Assembly (NCBI GenBank): GCA_029204225.1
Contig: CM055109.1
Span: 27,410,178-27,474,177 of the forward strand
Reading direction: 5' to 3'
Length of the DNA stretch: 64,000 bases
Origin: Diphasiastrum complanatum
Lineage: Eukaryota; Streptophyta; Lycopodiopsida; Lycopodiales; Lycopodiaceae
A program made the translations under genes and the position numbers. Shown piece by piece: positions 10,490 through 21,062 of the stretch. The notes beneath the pieces are model-generated. The model searched no databases. It was not told where the DNA came from and saw only the letters and a list, made by a program, of their open reading frames with translations. The first letter of the stretch is position 1, and every line of letters begins with the position of its first letter.

Positions 10490-10850
10490 GCCTTCTCATG
10501 TCCACTTCATGTATTGTGCAACTACTTTGACAATGACAATAGCCACCACAACCTACTCCAGAACGGCACAACGGCTCCACGACACTTTCTTGTACAATCA
10601 TCTACACAATTGTAAATGATATATAGATGACTATTGTAATCTGATCTAAGTGTGCTGAGGACATTGTAGATGCTTTCATGCATCGATTCTTTCTTTTAGA
10701 CTGATTGTCAAAAATAAGCTCATAGCTTTTATAGAGTGGAGTTAGCTTCCTGAGCACGCGGTTTCGTCCGCTATTGTCTTGTGCTCATAGCATCAATCTG
10801 ATGTGTATTTCCATACATTAATCTGAATCAATCATTGTCTTTTATTGCAT
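10490..10850 (+). repeat. LTR-like end, related to 27620-28020
   Basis: Shares ordered blocks with 27620-28020: GCCTTCTCA, ACATTGTAGATGC, GATTCTTTCT, GATTGTCA, GAGCACGCG, TCCGCTATTGT and TTGTGCTCA. The copies are collinear but clearly diverged. I read both as the 3' part of the same LTR family, possibly the flanking LTRs of the large gypsy element between them. No clean TG/CA boundaries were seen. Confidence 0.5.
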
Positions 10851-11326
10851 TCAGAGTACTTGTCAGAGTTGTATGTTTTGCTATTCTCTTTCTATCTGAC
10901 TCTGTTACTACTTTGTTTGATTGCCTGCTCTTTATGCTTCCTCAAACAACCGCACAATTTAAACTCTATTTTGTGTATAGTTGGTATTGAAAAATCCTTC
11001 TATAAACTTGCGAAGAGGTGTCAAAAAATAGTTTTTTGAAGCAAAACTAACCCTTTGCCAAAAAAAACCTACATAATTACTTTTCCAATTATCATCCCTC
11101 ATCATAAGACTTTCTCTAGAAGGGCATAATTGAATTTATTTATAAAATCTACCCTTGCCCAAACCGCGAAGGTTCTAGACTGAGGAATATTTCTACTTTT
11201 TCTTTTCTTCTTCCATCTCCTCATTATCAATTCCCTCATATACATTTCAGAAACTGCATTTCCCAATCTCTCTCTCGTACATCACCACACCACTCCATAT
11301 CATTTTCATCTTGCACACAGTAGGCC
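10851..11326. other. Leader-like sequence before a gag ORF
   Basis: AT-rich, no gene recognised. It could be the untranslated leader of the gag ORFs that start at 11327. No clear primer-binding site seen. Confidence 0.3.
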
Positions 11327-11542
11327 ATGGCAATTTATGAGCAGCTTGCCCAAATTTCGATGCTTTCCGGAGAAACTCTCAAGGGCTACACTGCACAATT
11401 TGCCAAGATGGCGAGAGATTGGAATTTTGGTCTTCCTAGTCACCACAAAATGGCATTTTTCTATGCGGATTATCGCACAAGATCAAGATTGGTATGTCAC
11501 CCTTTACATCATATACCAGTCCAAATGAACTTTGTAAGATAG
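11327..11542 (+). pseudogene. Gag-like N-terminal fragment
   Basis: An ATG-started 71-codon stretch with SMLSGETLKGYTAQFAKMARDW, which resembles the retrotransposon gag pattern (ExxxxYxxRFxxL). After DYRTRSR the frame slips and gag-type sequence continues in the frame of 11494-11778. Lineage not determined. Confidence 0.5.
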
Positions 11543-12102
11543 CCGCTATTGCAGAAGCACAGATCTCGCACACACCATCACAGCCCATATCCAACATTCA
11601 AACAATCCGGGATGATAGAGCATCTAATCCACAAGATGTCACAGACAACACTAGCCAAAGTACTAGCAACACGGACGATCAGATGCAAGTTGTCAGTGAC
11701 ACCAATGAGATGTGTAGTCAATTTGATTACCTCCCAGAACCACAAATTGCCAATCGGAAGATCCGACCACTGGGCTAGTGCCATTATTGTTTTGGAAAAC
11801 ATCCAATACCTCAATGTCCAGTTCGGAATCCAAGATTACGAAATCAATGCAATAAGGGAATTCTGGAGAGTGGAAATCAATCAACAAAGCCCTCATCTAT
11901 GCCATCTAGCTTGCCATCAGATCGCTCCTCCAAAGAAAATGGATCGGTCTCAGGACTTTCAGAATCTTCTCTAGTGGCTAGGCAAAGTTCGGTGGAAGTA
12001 TTGGTTATATCAGCGAGCGGACTATCCCAGGCAGGGGAAGTTCAAACTGGCTCACCACTATATTACGTGGAAGGGATCAAAGGAGACTTGATACCGGTGT
12101 AA
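11494..12102 (+). pseudogene. Gag-like middle segment with one zinc-knuckle remnant
   Basis: One plus frame (11494-11778, 94 codons) is Ser/Gln/Asn-rich. After a stop it continues CHYCFGKHPIPQC, a CX2CX3HX4C knuckle, then a Ser-rich stretch (11899-12102) ending SPLYYVEGIKGDLIPV. It lies directly before the long ORF at 12112 and was probably once joined to it. Confidence 0.5.
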
Positions 12103-12111
12103 GCGCATCAA

Positions 12112-13107
12112 TTGAGAGGTGATAGAATCTTACACACGGTATGGTGTTTCGGATGTGGAGGTAAACATCATAGATCAAAATGTCCACACCGAAATGATCT
12201 GTCATCCTTTTATCCTTGGTGTGAACAATGCGGCATCAATCACCCATGTCGTGATTTTCCACTAAGAGACCCAAGAAAAGCCGTTATGACTCCTACCTAC
12301 TTGAATCGGCAACCTACATATGACCATGCAAATCCACCAACCGACAAGCTGCACTACAAATGCAAGCTTCTAGTGCCACCTGGTTACGAAGCAGATGTGG
12401 ATGGAAGGAATGAGAGAAAGATCCAGAAACAAGTTGACATGGCCACACATGAATCACCAACACCACAGAAGATAGAGTGGGTAAAATCTAGCCAACCAGG
12501 GGTAGCGGAAGAAGTCAAGAAATTGGCAACAGATGCAATCCAGCAGATTCTACCAAGCCTCATTAAACAAATGCTGCCACAACTTCTAGTGGATGAATTA
12601 CAAAGGGGCCTCATGTCAACCATGCAACTTGAAGGCAAACTGACTACCAGTCAACACAACGATCCATCTGTACCACCTTCTAGAGAGCAGTCCATTGAGA
12701 AAGGAAAGACTAAGGTGGGAGATTGTCCTCTGATTTCAACGCCAATCATAAGCAAGATCCAACCACAATCGGAATGTTCCACTCAACATCTGGCCACCAC
12801 AAAGCTACATCAGGACATCACATTGCTTGGACGGCCAAATCCAGGGAATCCAAGCCCAAAATGGCCAATTGCACAGCAAGAACTAGAACCTATAATGACA
12901 AAGCCTTGTCCTAAATCTATGATATTGACTGTTGAGGAAAGTCGTCAGGTTGATGCATACTTCGAATACCTGGACAGACAAGAGCATCAAGCAAACGGGG
13001 AGTCCATGACATTGGGACCATTTATGCCGATCTATGAGGATCCTCAGATGGCATACCTCGACTACCCAATTGTCAATGAACAACCAAACCCTTATGGGTA
13101 TTATTGA
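12112..13107 (+). CDS. 331-residue zinc-knuckle protein, gag-like, unrecognised
   Basis: The longest open gag-like frame in this part of the window. Near the N-terminus is CFGCGGKHHRSKC (residues about 12-24, CX2CX3HX4C) and then CEQCGINHPC (about 37-46), a second incomplete Cys/His cluster. Residues about 130-180 (VAEEVKKLATDAIQQILPSL) look helical and could mediate oligomerisation. The rest is Pro/Gln-rich and ends EQPNPYGYY. No protease or RT follows before the (CT)n arrays. ATG start assumed; upstream open sequence is in a different frame. Most likely a Gag C-terminal half from a retrotransposon whose pol is lost. A domesticated gag gene is possible but unsupported. Confidence 0.5.
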   Translation: MRGDRILHTVWCFGCGGKHHRSKCPHRNDLSSFYPWCEQCGINHPCRDFPLRDPRKAVMTPTYLNRQPTYDHANPPTDKLHYKCKLLVPPGYEADVDGRNERKIQKQVDMATHESPTPQKIEWVKSSQPGVAEEVKKLATDAIQQILPSLIKQMLPQLLVDELQRGLMSTMQLEGKLTTSQHNDPSVPPSREQSIEKGKTKVGDCPLISTPIISKIQPQSECSTQHLATTKLHQDITLLGRPNPGNPSPKWPIAQQELEPIMTKPCPKSMILTVEESRQVDAYFEYLDRQEHQANGESMTLGPFMPIYEDPQMAYLDYPIVNEQPNPYGYY

Positions 13108-13327
13108 AAATCTGGCAAGTCCAAGTTCTTGCTGATCGCCATCATCCAATAAAGCCTCAGGTTTTACGTAAGCGAATTTTATCCACGCTTTTCCTAAAGC
13201 ACCCATGTCCCAGCAATAAAAGAACCGACAATAGTGTCCCTTCACGACAGCTGCAGCCTAGTGCCGAGGGACCGACACTACTTTGGGCTGTGGACCCTGT
13301 TGTGGGTATTTCTTGTACAATAATGAA

Positions 13328-13331
<4 letters not shown>
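13108..13331. other. Short spacer before the microsatellites
   Basis: No gene. One 129-codon open stretch runs into the (CT)n array and is an artefact of it. Confidence 0.4.

Positions 13332-13424
<93 letters not shown>
13332..13424 (+). repeat. (CT)n microsatellite, about 46 units
   Basis: Uninterrupted CT dinucleotide repeat. It creates spurious Ser-Leu and Arg-Glu open frames on the two strands. Confidence 0.98.
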
Positions 13425-13426
<2 letters not shown>

Positions 13427-13503
13427 CAAGATTGATTGGTGCATAGCTATGGGTAGGCGCTCGAGCCCCTATAGCCCCAACCATCCTTGGTGAACTCTCT
13501 TCG

Positions 13504-13505
<2 letters not shown>

Positions 13506-13593
<88 letters not shown>

Positions 13594-13660
13594 ATCTCTC
13601 TAAACTCTCTCTCTTCTCTCCTCTCTCTCATCACTCCTTCATCTCTATCTCCCTTCTCTC
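13506..13660 (+). repeat. (CT)n microsatellite, pure to about 13586 then imperfect
   Basis: Second CT array, 80 bp pure, followed by an imperfect CT-rich tail (TCTTCTCTC, TCATCTCTC). Together with the first array it frames an 80-bp unique segment. Confidence 0.97.
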
Positions 13661-14167
13661 TTGACCTCCTTAGCAGTAGTAATAGCTAGTGCCGAAAATT
13701 TCAAGACCTCGAAACTAGCACGAAAGCGACGATCAACTAAGAAATCTCGAAAGTTGAAGACTGATTCTAGTGACAGTAATGATGATTCTGATTCTGATTC
13801 AAGTACTAGTTCTTCAAGCTCGGAATCTGAAAGCAGCGATTCATTAGAATCAGAAGCTGACAAAGGAGAGAGAAAGAATAAATGACGAACTAAACGAAAG
13901 GACGACACGAAAGTTGTTGAGGATAAGTCGTCAACTTCTAAAGTTGAAAAGCTTTGGAAGAGTAATATGGCTGACCTTAATAAAAAGTTTAATGACTTGA
14001 AAGTGCAGATCTCTGAAGTTGCAGATAAAAGACCGAAAGCATCTTCTTCCAACTCAGGAATGTGGTGTACGAAATGTGGAACTTCAGGACACACCAAGGA
14101 AGACTGCACCACTGTGAATGTCAAATACATTGAAGATCCTGCCCAGGAGGTACTTTTTATTTTTTAA
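13661..14167 (+). pseudogene. Gypsy gag, acidic Ser-rich segment and CCHC knuckle
   Basis: First part (13661-13885): basic RKRRSTKKSRKLK followed by an acidic Ser/Asp run. A stop at 13885 is followed in the same general region by KLWKSNMADLNKKFNDLKVQ and a complete zinc knuckle, CTKCGTSGHTKEDC (CX2CX4HX4C, about 14064-14105). This begins the plus-strand gypsy element that runs to about 26.2 kb. The N-terminal gag domain was not identified and may be lost behind the (CT)n array. Confidence 0.75.
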
Positions 14168-14299
14168 AATGATGCGACTACTAACTATGTTCAGGGTACT
14201 GCAGCATCAGCCCAGCAGGACAGACCCAAGTTCACACCAAGAAGACATAATCCTCCTGAATTTGTTGGACCAGCGAAGTCTCAAACCGCGACTTAACTA

Positions 14300-14578
14300 G
14301 TGTCGGGCAACTGCTATAGCTGTGGAGAGCCAGGACATTTTTCACTTGACTCTCCTCAACCGCAAAAGTCGATTGGTTATGTACCGTTATTCTCAAACTG
14401 TAGAGAGCCTGGTCACAAATATCCTGACTGCCCTCAGCCACAGAAGCTGCGACCCAAGTATCAGTATGTAGCAACACCAGCTGCTACAGATTCGAAAGCG
14501 AAAGCTTCTACTGATGCTGTTGTGCAAAGAATTGATGTTATTGAAGAAAAATTGGTGAAGATAGAAGATCAGTCCTAG
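14300..14578 (+). pseudogene. Gypsy gag, two further zinc knuckles (degenerate)
   Basis: CYSCGEPGHFSLDS (last Cys replaced by Ser) and NCREPGHKYPDC (first Cys lost) are two decayed CX2CX4HX4C knuckles separated by about 20 residues. A helical tail ends VIEEKLVKIEDQS. A stop follows at 14576-14578. With the knuckle near 14080, the ancestral protein had at least three. Confidence 0.75.
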
Positions 14579-14587
14579 CCAAGTGAC

Positions 14588-15094
14588 GTGGAGAAGATAT
14601 TTAAAGTCACAAAGAGAAGAAAAAGCTCCTCGAAACCTGACCAAAAATCTTTGACGAAGTGCAAAAAATCCTCGAAGAAGAAATCTTCTAGCAAGACGAC
14701 GAATAAATCTACGACTAAAGAAGATCTCAAAGATGACCCCGACTATGACCGCAATGTTGCGAAGTTGTTTGCAAAAGATATCTCATCAGAGGCGAAAGAA
14801 ATTATCAATGCTGAACTTCAGTCAACTGCTGCAGAGAAGGTGATCACTTTCGAGGAAGGGGACGACAAAATCACGAAGACAAAATTGTCTAGTGCTGTTA
14901 TCGATAAGCCAATCTCGAAATCGAAGATGAAAGACTATGACATCGTGACTGATATTGGATCACTTTGTCCGAATATTACTTTTGAGCAGCTGCTGGCAGA
15001 TAACACTTATTACAGAAAGCAATTGAAAGGTCTTTCTGCCCCGAAAAAGAAATTTTTTTTTTTCCAGATGCTGGTGTTCTGTCTATTGATTTAG
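14588..15094 (+). pseudogene. Gypsy gag-PR linker, Lys/Ser-rich
   Basis: A 168-codon stretch, very basic at the start (RRKSSSKPDQKS, KKSSKKKSSSKTTNKSTTK), followed by an acidic helical part (NVAKLFAKDISSEAKEIINAEL). It ends in a poly-T slip at 15053-15063, after which the frame changes into the protease. Confidence 0.7.
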
Positions 15095-15422
15095 GTGATC
15101 TCGGTGCACCTGAAATTGATATTACCATTGTGGGATGCCTGATAGAAAAAGTGCCAATTGACTTTGGTTCCAGCGTGAACATAATAACAGAAGATACAAC
15201 TCATGCTTTGGGGCTGATTGACATTCAACTGACACAACGAAACATTAAGTTAGCTGATTCGACACGATGAAAACCTGTTGGAGAACTGAAGGATGTCACT
15301 GTTTACATTCAAGCCAAGCCATTCACAATGAATTTCATAGTTATCAAACCACTCGGTTTGTCATCTTATTCTGTGCTGATTGGACGACCTTGGCTTTATC
15401 AATCAAATGCAAGTGTTCATTT
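15070..15422 (+). pseudogene. Gypsy aspartic protease, cut by a nested element
   Basis: Reads VGCLIEKVPIDFGSSVNIITED, matching the retropepsin active site (usually DTGSSVN; here DFG), then LADSTR, a stop, and KPVGELKDVTVYI, FIVIKPLGLSSYSVLIGRPWLY. The LIGRPWL motif is the conserved end of this class of plant gypsy proteases. The coding sequence is interrupted at 15422 by the LTR of the nested element and resumes at 19921. Confidence 0.85.
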
Positions 15423-16256
15423 TGTGCAAAAAGTACAAAAAGGACCAAGAGTAGATCCTAATCTGATCCTCAAGAGAGATTGGTTGTTAGATTACTTGAT
15501 CTATCAATCTACTTCAGATTAAGATCAATCTAGATCAATTCTAAACACAAAATCCTAACAAGAACAATCATTAATTGAAGGTAAGTGTACTTTATGGTTT
15601 CACATGTGTGAAACACTGTTTGAGTATGGAATCCAACCTGAAAATAAAGTACACATTGATAGAACCTCAAAACAATCAAAACAAATGTAGACAAATGGAG
15701 AGAATCACTCAAAATTGCTTCCAAAACCAAGATTGGTGTCTCACATTGATTATGGCCAAATGTGGTTCTATATATACAATAAGTGGGAGCTCGTGGTACT
15801 GATCATCCCTATGATTCCACATGTGTGAAGGTGCTTTGTCATATGATGATTCATCATGCAAAACTGACACTTGGACAAAACCTTCTATTTTGAGCACTTT
15901 TGGTCCATTTTCCTTCTATATGGAGATCTACTTGGAAATCTTCTAGAAGTCAAAATTTTCCTACTTCAGCTTGTTCCACACATGTGAGCTGTCCTCTACA
16001 CATGGGATATGACACCTAACCAAAGGATGTGTCTCATGCAATCAATAGATTGATGCCATGTGTCATATGTCTAGAAAAACTAGTTTTTGGCCTTTTTAGC
16101 CACTAGAACTTGAATTAAATCATATGTACAACCTATATGATTATGGTACATGACAAGTACATTATTTTAACATGTGGGAACAGGCTCCACACATGTGTAA
16201 TCATCCTATATACATGATTTTTGGCCTCTACCAAGCTTATTTTTGCATTTTTCACA
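15423..16256 (-). repeat. 3' LTR of the nested element
   Basis: Starts TGTGCAAAAAGTAC and ends CATTTTTCACA. It contains several CACATGTGTG palindromes and a TATATATACAATAAG block near 15770 that could be a TATA region read from either strand. Confidence 0.9.
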
Positions 16257-16379
16257 CTCGTCAAAAATCTAGCTTGATGGAAAACATGATGATCTTGAAC
16301 TTGACTCCATGGGCTGAATTGGTCTTTGCTGGTTCAAAAGGTGTGAAGATCAGCCAATGAGTTTGATGTTGATCTGAAA

Positions 16380-17531
16380 TCACCATATCCATGATAGTGC
16401 TTCTTTGATGTTGACATCTTTGATGAGCTTGAGGGCTTTGCACCATCCTAGCACCTCCAAAATTGATCCCTTCCAAATTTCATGTAGATGCTTGACCTTG
16501 AGGCTTGCTCCTTCTTCATGTGCATGCTCCATGAGAAAATAAAGATTTCTTTTTGATTTATTAGGATCACAAAGATCTAACATCATGTTACCATGATCTA
16601 GAGAATTAGACTCATCCAAATTGGCAAGACTATGCATGCTATAATAACAAAGTGTTTGCATCATATCTTCATACTTGTTTACCATGCTATTCTCAGATCC
16701 AATGAGGCTAAATACTTCATTATGGAGATAAGTATCTTTAGAAGATGATTCACTTACTCTCATAAAGAGTTTACAATTTGCCTCAATACAAATTTTCAAA
16801 CTATGAGTGAACAAATCACTTTTGCTCTTACATAACTCAAGAGCATACATTTGATGAAATAACCATTTGCTTTCTAATTGATTTAAAATCAATTTCAACC
16901 TTTTAAGAACATCAACTATGTTCTCAAGAGAGACTTCATACTCAACTAGTATGGCTTTACTCCAATTTTGAGATGCAATGATCTCACTAAAGCAAATTGA
17001 TTTATCAAATGACATAGGAGAAGTAAGTATGAGATGTATACCACATGAGGTATGCTCCTCTTTCCCTTGAAATGTGAGCCACATGGACTCAACCATGTTT
17101 CTTGAGATTCTTTTTGGAATCACAATTTGAGAAGGTCTCTCCTCCTCAATCCTTGACATACTTGAACCTTGAGAAGGAATCTCCTCCTCAATCCTTGGCA
17201 CACTTGAACCTTGAGATGACTCTTTAAGATCCTCTACATGATGCTCCTTTTTGATGGAAATCCGAGACCTCCATGTCTCATAATGATCACAACAATCATG
17301 ACCATTCAATATGCACTTCCTATGATTATCAAGATTACTTATGCTAGAAACATAAGTCCAAAAATCACCACAACTTGGCATGATTTTTTTAATATTGAAA
17401 TCAAAAGGTATTTCCATCTCAATAAGGCTAACTACTTGCTTATGGATATAAGTGTCCACTTTGGATGCTTCACTTATTCTCATAAGAAGTTTACAACTTG
17501 AGTGCAACCTTTGTGGCAAGGGAGGTTGCAA
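16380..17531 (-). CDS. Unrecognised 383-residue ORF carried by the nested LTR element
   Basis: Open for 383 codons on the element's sense strand. A stop lies directly upstream of the first codon (TTG); the first ATG is at residue 17, so the start is uncertain. No gag, protease, integrase or RT motif is present. Residues 11-83 and 251-322 are an internal duplication: SCKLLMRISEASKVDTYIH against NCKLFMRVSESSSKDTYLH, each followed by a Cys/His/Asp-rich stretch. Between them is a short tandem repeat, QGSSVPRIEEEIPS / QGSSMSRIEEERPS (about residues 107-134). Leu-rich helical stretches (residues 200-225, 355-372) could be coiled coils. It may be a captured host gene or an element-specific protein. 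Function unknown. Confidence 0.6.
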   Translation of the reverse strand: MQPPLPQRLHSSCKLLMRISEASKVDTYIHKQVVSLIEMEIPFDFNIKKIMPSCGDFWTYVSSISNLDNHRKCILNGHDCCDHYETWRSRISIKKEHHVEDLKESSQGSSVPRIEEEIPSQGSSMSRIEEERPSQIVIPKRISRNMVESMWLTFQGKEEHTSCGIHLILTSPMSFDKSICFSEIIASQNWSKAILVEYEVSLENIVDVLKRLKLILNQLESKWLFHQMYALELCKSKSDLFTHSLKICIEANCKLFMRVSESSSKDTYLHNEVFSLIGSENSMVNKYEDMMQTLCYYSMHSLANLDESNSLDHGNMMLDLCDPNKSKRNLYFLMEHAHEEGASLKVKHLHEIWKGSILEVLGWCKALKLIKDVNIKEALSWIW

Positions 17532-19075
17532 TCAAGACCCTTTCTTTCCTTCAATAGGATGCCACCTATTGATGCCATGTGAATAAAAACCTGTCATATG
17601 ATTCTACAAATGTAATTTGTGACTCTCAAGAGACTAGATCTGAACATCTTCAACAATCTAGAAGGATCTACAAAAGATCTAGCTCACAAACCTAAGAATC
17701 AATCTTCACATTGATGACTAGTCACTTGGAAACTTTGCTTTGATCACTAAGACAAAAGCATACAATCTTTGAATCAAATCACAAAAGAAATCAGATCCAA
17801 TATCCTATTGGCCTCATCAAATACCAATGACTCTTTCTTTTGAAAGCTGAAATGGATATGAAAAGATTTGACACCTAGATTTTCCTTTTCACTTGACTAG
17901 TTCTCTCAACACTTGAGATTCTTGAACAAAAGATGGGTTTTGTTTCAAATACATGAAAATCAAACTTAATCACTTCTTTTGGACTCACTCTTGACCCAAA
18001 TAATCTCACACTTGAGATTTAGAATGAATTTGATTTGATTTGACAACAAACTATACCGCCAATTTTTCACAAAGCTTAAAAAATTAGACAACTAGAGATT
18101 CACAAAGATCTCAACTATGCATGAATACTCAAATATGGACTCCTCCTCATTCTAGACATCCAATGGGATCTCAAATTGACCTCACACTCTCACAAAGAAA
18201 GTTGAATAGAACTAATTTGAGTTTCATACATACTATGTCAAATTTTGCTCAATAAATTGAATTCAATCACTCCTATTGGATTCCACCAATTACTCTACTT
18301 TTTAAGACTTGGAATGAAATTCAAAATCAAAAGTTGTGATTTTTCTCACTAAGATATTGTGCTTCAAAGAGCTAATGCCACTTAGAAATATTTGATCACC
18401 TAGAAGAATACAAATTCTCCACCATTAACAACACAAAATGAGCTTCTAGATCTTGCCTTCTACAAAGGAAGGAACTCTTAGAAAATTGGATCTCTCTCTA
18501 CACATTTTCCATAGACACCTTAATGACTCTTTTCAAACCTCACAAACACTCAAACAAATTGAGTAGGATTGAATAATGTGACTTGGATCTCAATCTCTTT
18601 TCTAGAACTTTCAATTGAAGCCAATCTATGTCAAATTCTACAAAAGATTTGCATAGATGCTCTATATGCACTAGAAACTCTCAAAGGTTTCACTTGGAGG
18701 ACAGATCCAAAATCAGAGATAATCAATTAGTGCACCTAATTCAAGCTTCAAATTTAATTTCTTGGCTGATCTAATCCAAGAACCAATCAAAACATTAGAT
18801 TCTCTATAGAAAATGCTTGATTTCGCACCAAAAATCACTCAAATTGGGTATGTGAGTCAAATTCTACAAAATTTTGAAATTTATAAAATCAGAGATGTAC
18901 GGCCTCACACGTGTGAAAAGGGTTCCTACAGCCCACAACAAGATTTGGACCAAAAATTTTGAGGATAGCTATCAAATCCAACTTGCTACACAAAATTTGA
19001 CTAGTTTCCAAAAAACTGCTAATTTTGGCTTTGATTTGGATTAACCCTATCAATTTCAACAAAACCTCTTGTACT
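17532..19075 (-). other. Long leader of the nested element, no gene seen
   Basis: About 1.5 kb between the primer-binding site and the ORF, with stops in all frames and AT-rich composition. Short oligopurine words (CAAATTGAG, AAATTGGAT) recur. It corresponds to the 5' untranslated region of the element. Confidence 0.5.
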
Positions 19076-19089
19076 AGGCTCCGATACCA
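19076..19089 (-). other. Primer-binding site of the nested element
   Basis: Minus-strand ATGGTATCGGAGCC next to the 5' LTR, complementary to the 3' end of initiator tRNA-Met except for one base. Confidence 0.8.
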
Positions 19090-19920
19090 TGTGCAAAAAG
19101 TACAAAAAGGACCAAGAGTGGATCCTAATCTGATCCTCAAGAGGGATTGGTTGTCAAATTACTTGATCTATCAATCTACTTCAGATTAAGATCAATCTAG
19201 ATCAATTCTAGACACAAAATCCTAACAAGAACAATTAATTGAAGGTAAGTGTACTTTATGGTTTCACATGTGTGAAACATTGTTTGAGTACGGAATCCAA
19301 CCTGAAAATAAAGTACACATTGATAGAACCTCAAAACAATCAAAACAAATGTAGACAAATGGAGAGAATCACTCAAAATTGCTTCCAAAACCAAGATTGG
19401 TGTCTCACATTGATTATGGCCAAATGTGGCTCTATATATACAATAAGTGGGAGCTCGTGGTACTGATCATCCCTATGATTCCACATGTGTGAAGGTGCTT
19501 TGTCATATGCTGATTCATCATGCAAAACTGACACTTGGACAAAACCTTCTATTTTGAGCACTTTTGGTCCATTTTCCTTCTATATGGAGATCTACTTGGA
19601 AATTTTCTAGAAGTCAAAATTCGTCTACTTCAGCTTATTTCACACATGTGAGCTGTCCTCTACACATGGGATATGACACCTAACCAAAGGATGTGGCTCA
19701 TGCAATCAATAGATTGATGCCATGTGTCATATGTCTAGAAAAACTAGTTTTTGGCCTTTTTAGCCACTAGAACTTGAATTAAATCATATGTACAACCTAT
19801 ATGATTATGGTAAATGACAAGTACACTATTTTAACACGTGGGAACAGGCTCCACACATGTGTAATCATCCTATATAGATGATTTTTGGCCTCTACCAAGC
19901 TTATTTTTGCATTTTTCACA
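19090..19920 (-). repeat. 5' LTR of the nested element
   Basis: Direct-repeat partner of 15423-16256, about 97-98 percent identical by eye, with a 3-bp deletion and scattered transitions. Confidence 0.9.
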
Positions 19921-20669
19921 CATTGGAAATCCAGAGAGGATTTCATACTGGTGAGACCAATAATCGTGGTAAGCCAGCAGACCAAATAATCACTTGGAGT
20001 CGGGACAAATATGAAGGTGAAACACCTTTGTCTGACACCAATTTTACATTAGAGGAATCTTCTTATGCCTTTAATGTTTTTTCTAACACATCTGACATTG
20101 AAGTTCAATATTTCGAATGTTATGAGAATGTTGACGAAGAAGAATTTTTCGATGTCTGCAACATTGAAGCGGATGTTTCGTATGAAGAAATCAATGTTGC
20201 AGACACGAACTCGAAAGAGTCTGATGATTCGAGTGACGAATCTGAACACGAATTTGGTAACAAGAACCAGGTTGACAACAAGAATACATCTATGGAAACA
20301 ACCATGCACGAAATTCATGGCCATACCAAGGCCAGTATGACAAAAGGTATCATATTACCAAATTCTACTGAACTAATTGAACTTGCACTTGGTAGATTTG
20401 TGCATGTTTCAAAGTCACTTGGAGAATCAGAGTTAGCGAAATTCACTGAACTATTGAAGGAGTATCAAGATGTTTTTGTCTGGTCGCTCGATGATTTAAA
20501 GGGTATACCTGTAGAATTCGGAGAGCACCGTATTGATCTTAAGGAAGATGTTGTACCTATTCGACAGAGACAGTATCGTCTCAATCCTACGTACTCTCTC
20601 ATGGTTAAAGACGAACTCAACAAACACCTTAAGGCAGGTATAATCTATCTCGTCTTAAGCAGTGCATGA
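19921..20669 (+). pseudogene. Gypsy PR-RT linker and RT start
   Basis: The gypsy polyprotein resumes: a long acidic linker (VDEEEFFDVCNIEADVSYEE, SKESDDSSDESEHEFG), then ELAKFTELLKEYQDVFVWS, GIPVEFGEHRIDLKEDVVPI and RQYRLNPTY, the conserved lead-in to gypsy RT. The frame ends with a TGA at about 20669, where active copies read on into SPIVVIPKK. Confidence 0.88.
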
Positions 20670-21062
20670 GTTTCACCCATTGTTGTCATCCCAAAGAAGA
20701 AGACTGGCAAAATACGAATATGCCAGGATTTCCGCAAACTCAATGATGCCACAAGGAAGGATCATCATCCTCTGCCCTTCACTGATTCCATCTTAGATCA
20801 GGTTGCTGGTCAGGAGCGTTACAGTTTTTGTGACGGTTTTTCGGGTTATAATCAGGTTGGAGTGTGGAAGGAGGATCGTTCAAAGACCACATTCACTACG
20901 GATTGGGGCACTTATGCCTACAACAAAATGCCCTTTGGTCTTTGTAAGGCTCCAGCGACTTTTCAGCGAATTGTGATGTCAATTTTCGTTGCCTTCCTAA
21001 GAACTTTTCTCGAAATATTTATTGATGATTTTTGTGTATATAGTGATATAAAGACACATTGA
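20670..21062 (+). pseudogene. Gypsy RT core with FIDD box
   Basis: Continues VSPIVVIPKKKTGKIRICQD, FRKLNDATRKDHHPLPF, GFSGYNQVGVWKEDRSKTTF, YNKMPFGLCKAPATFQRIV and FIDDFCVYSD (FIDD at 21018-21029). After DIKTH a TGA stops the frame and the sequence jumps into RNase H, so the RT thumb and connection (roughly 150 residues) are deleted. Confidence 0.9.

Larger units (their letters stand above)
15423..19920 (-). mobile_element. Nested non-autonomous LTR retrotransposon (about 4.5 kb)
   Basis: Two LTRs in direct orientation (15423-16256 and 19090-19920) differ at about 20 positions by eye, so insertion is fairly recent. Flanks share CATT (CATTT left, CATTG right), a probable target-site duplication in the gypsy protease-RT link. 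On the minus strand the 5' LTR is followed by TGGTATCGGAGCC (about 19076-19088), one change from the TGGTATCAGAGCC primer-binding site for initiator tRNA-Met, which fixes the orientation. There is no gag, PR, IN or RT inside; the only long ORF is 16380-17531. LTR termini (TGTG...CACA) resemble those of the copia LTR at 2659-3388, a possible mobilising relative. Confidence 0.85.

Noticed and set aside
13157-13634. Long Arg-Glu and Ser-Leu open frames on both strands
   Set aside because: They are translations of the (CT)n microsatellites, not genes.
16172-16360. Plus-strand 62-codon ORF spanning the LTR end
   Set aside because: Crosses the LTR boundary of the nested element and has a fortuitous frame.
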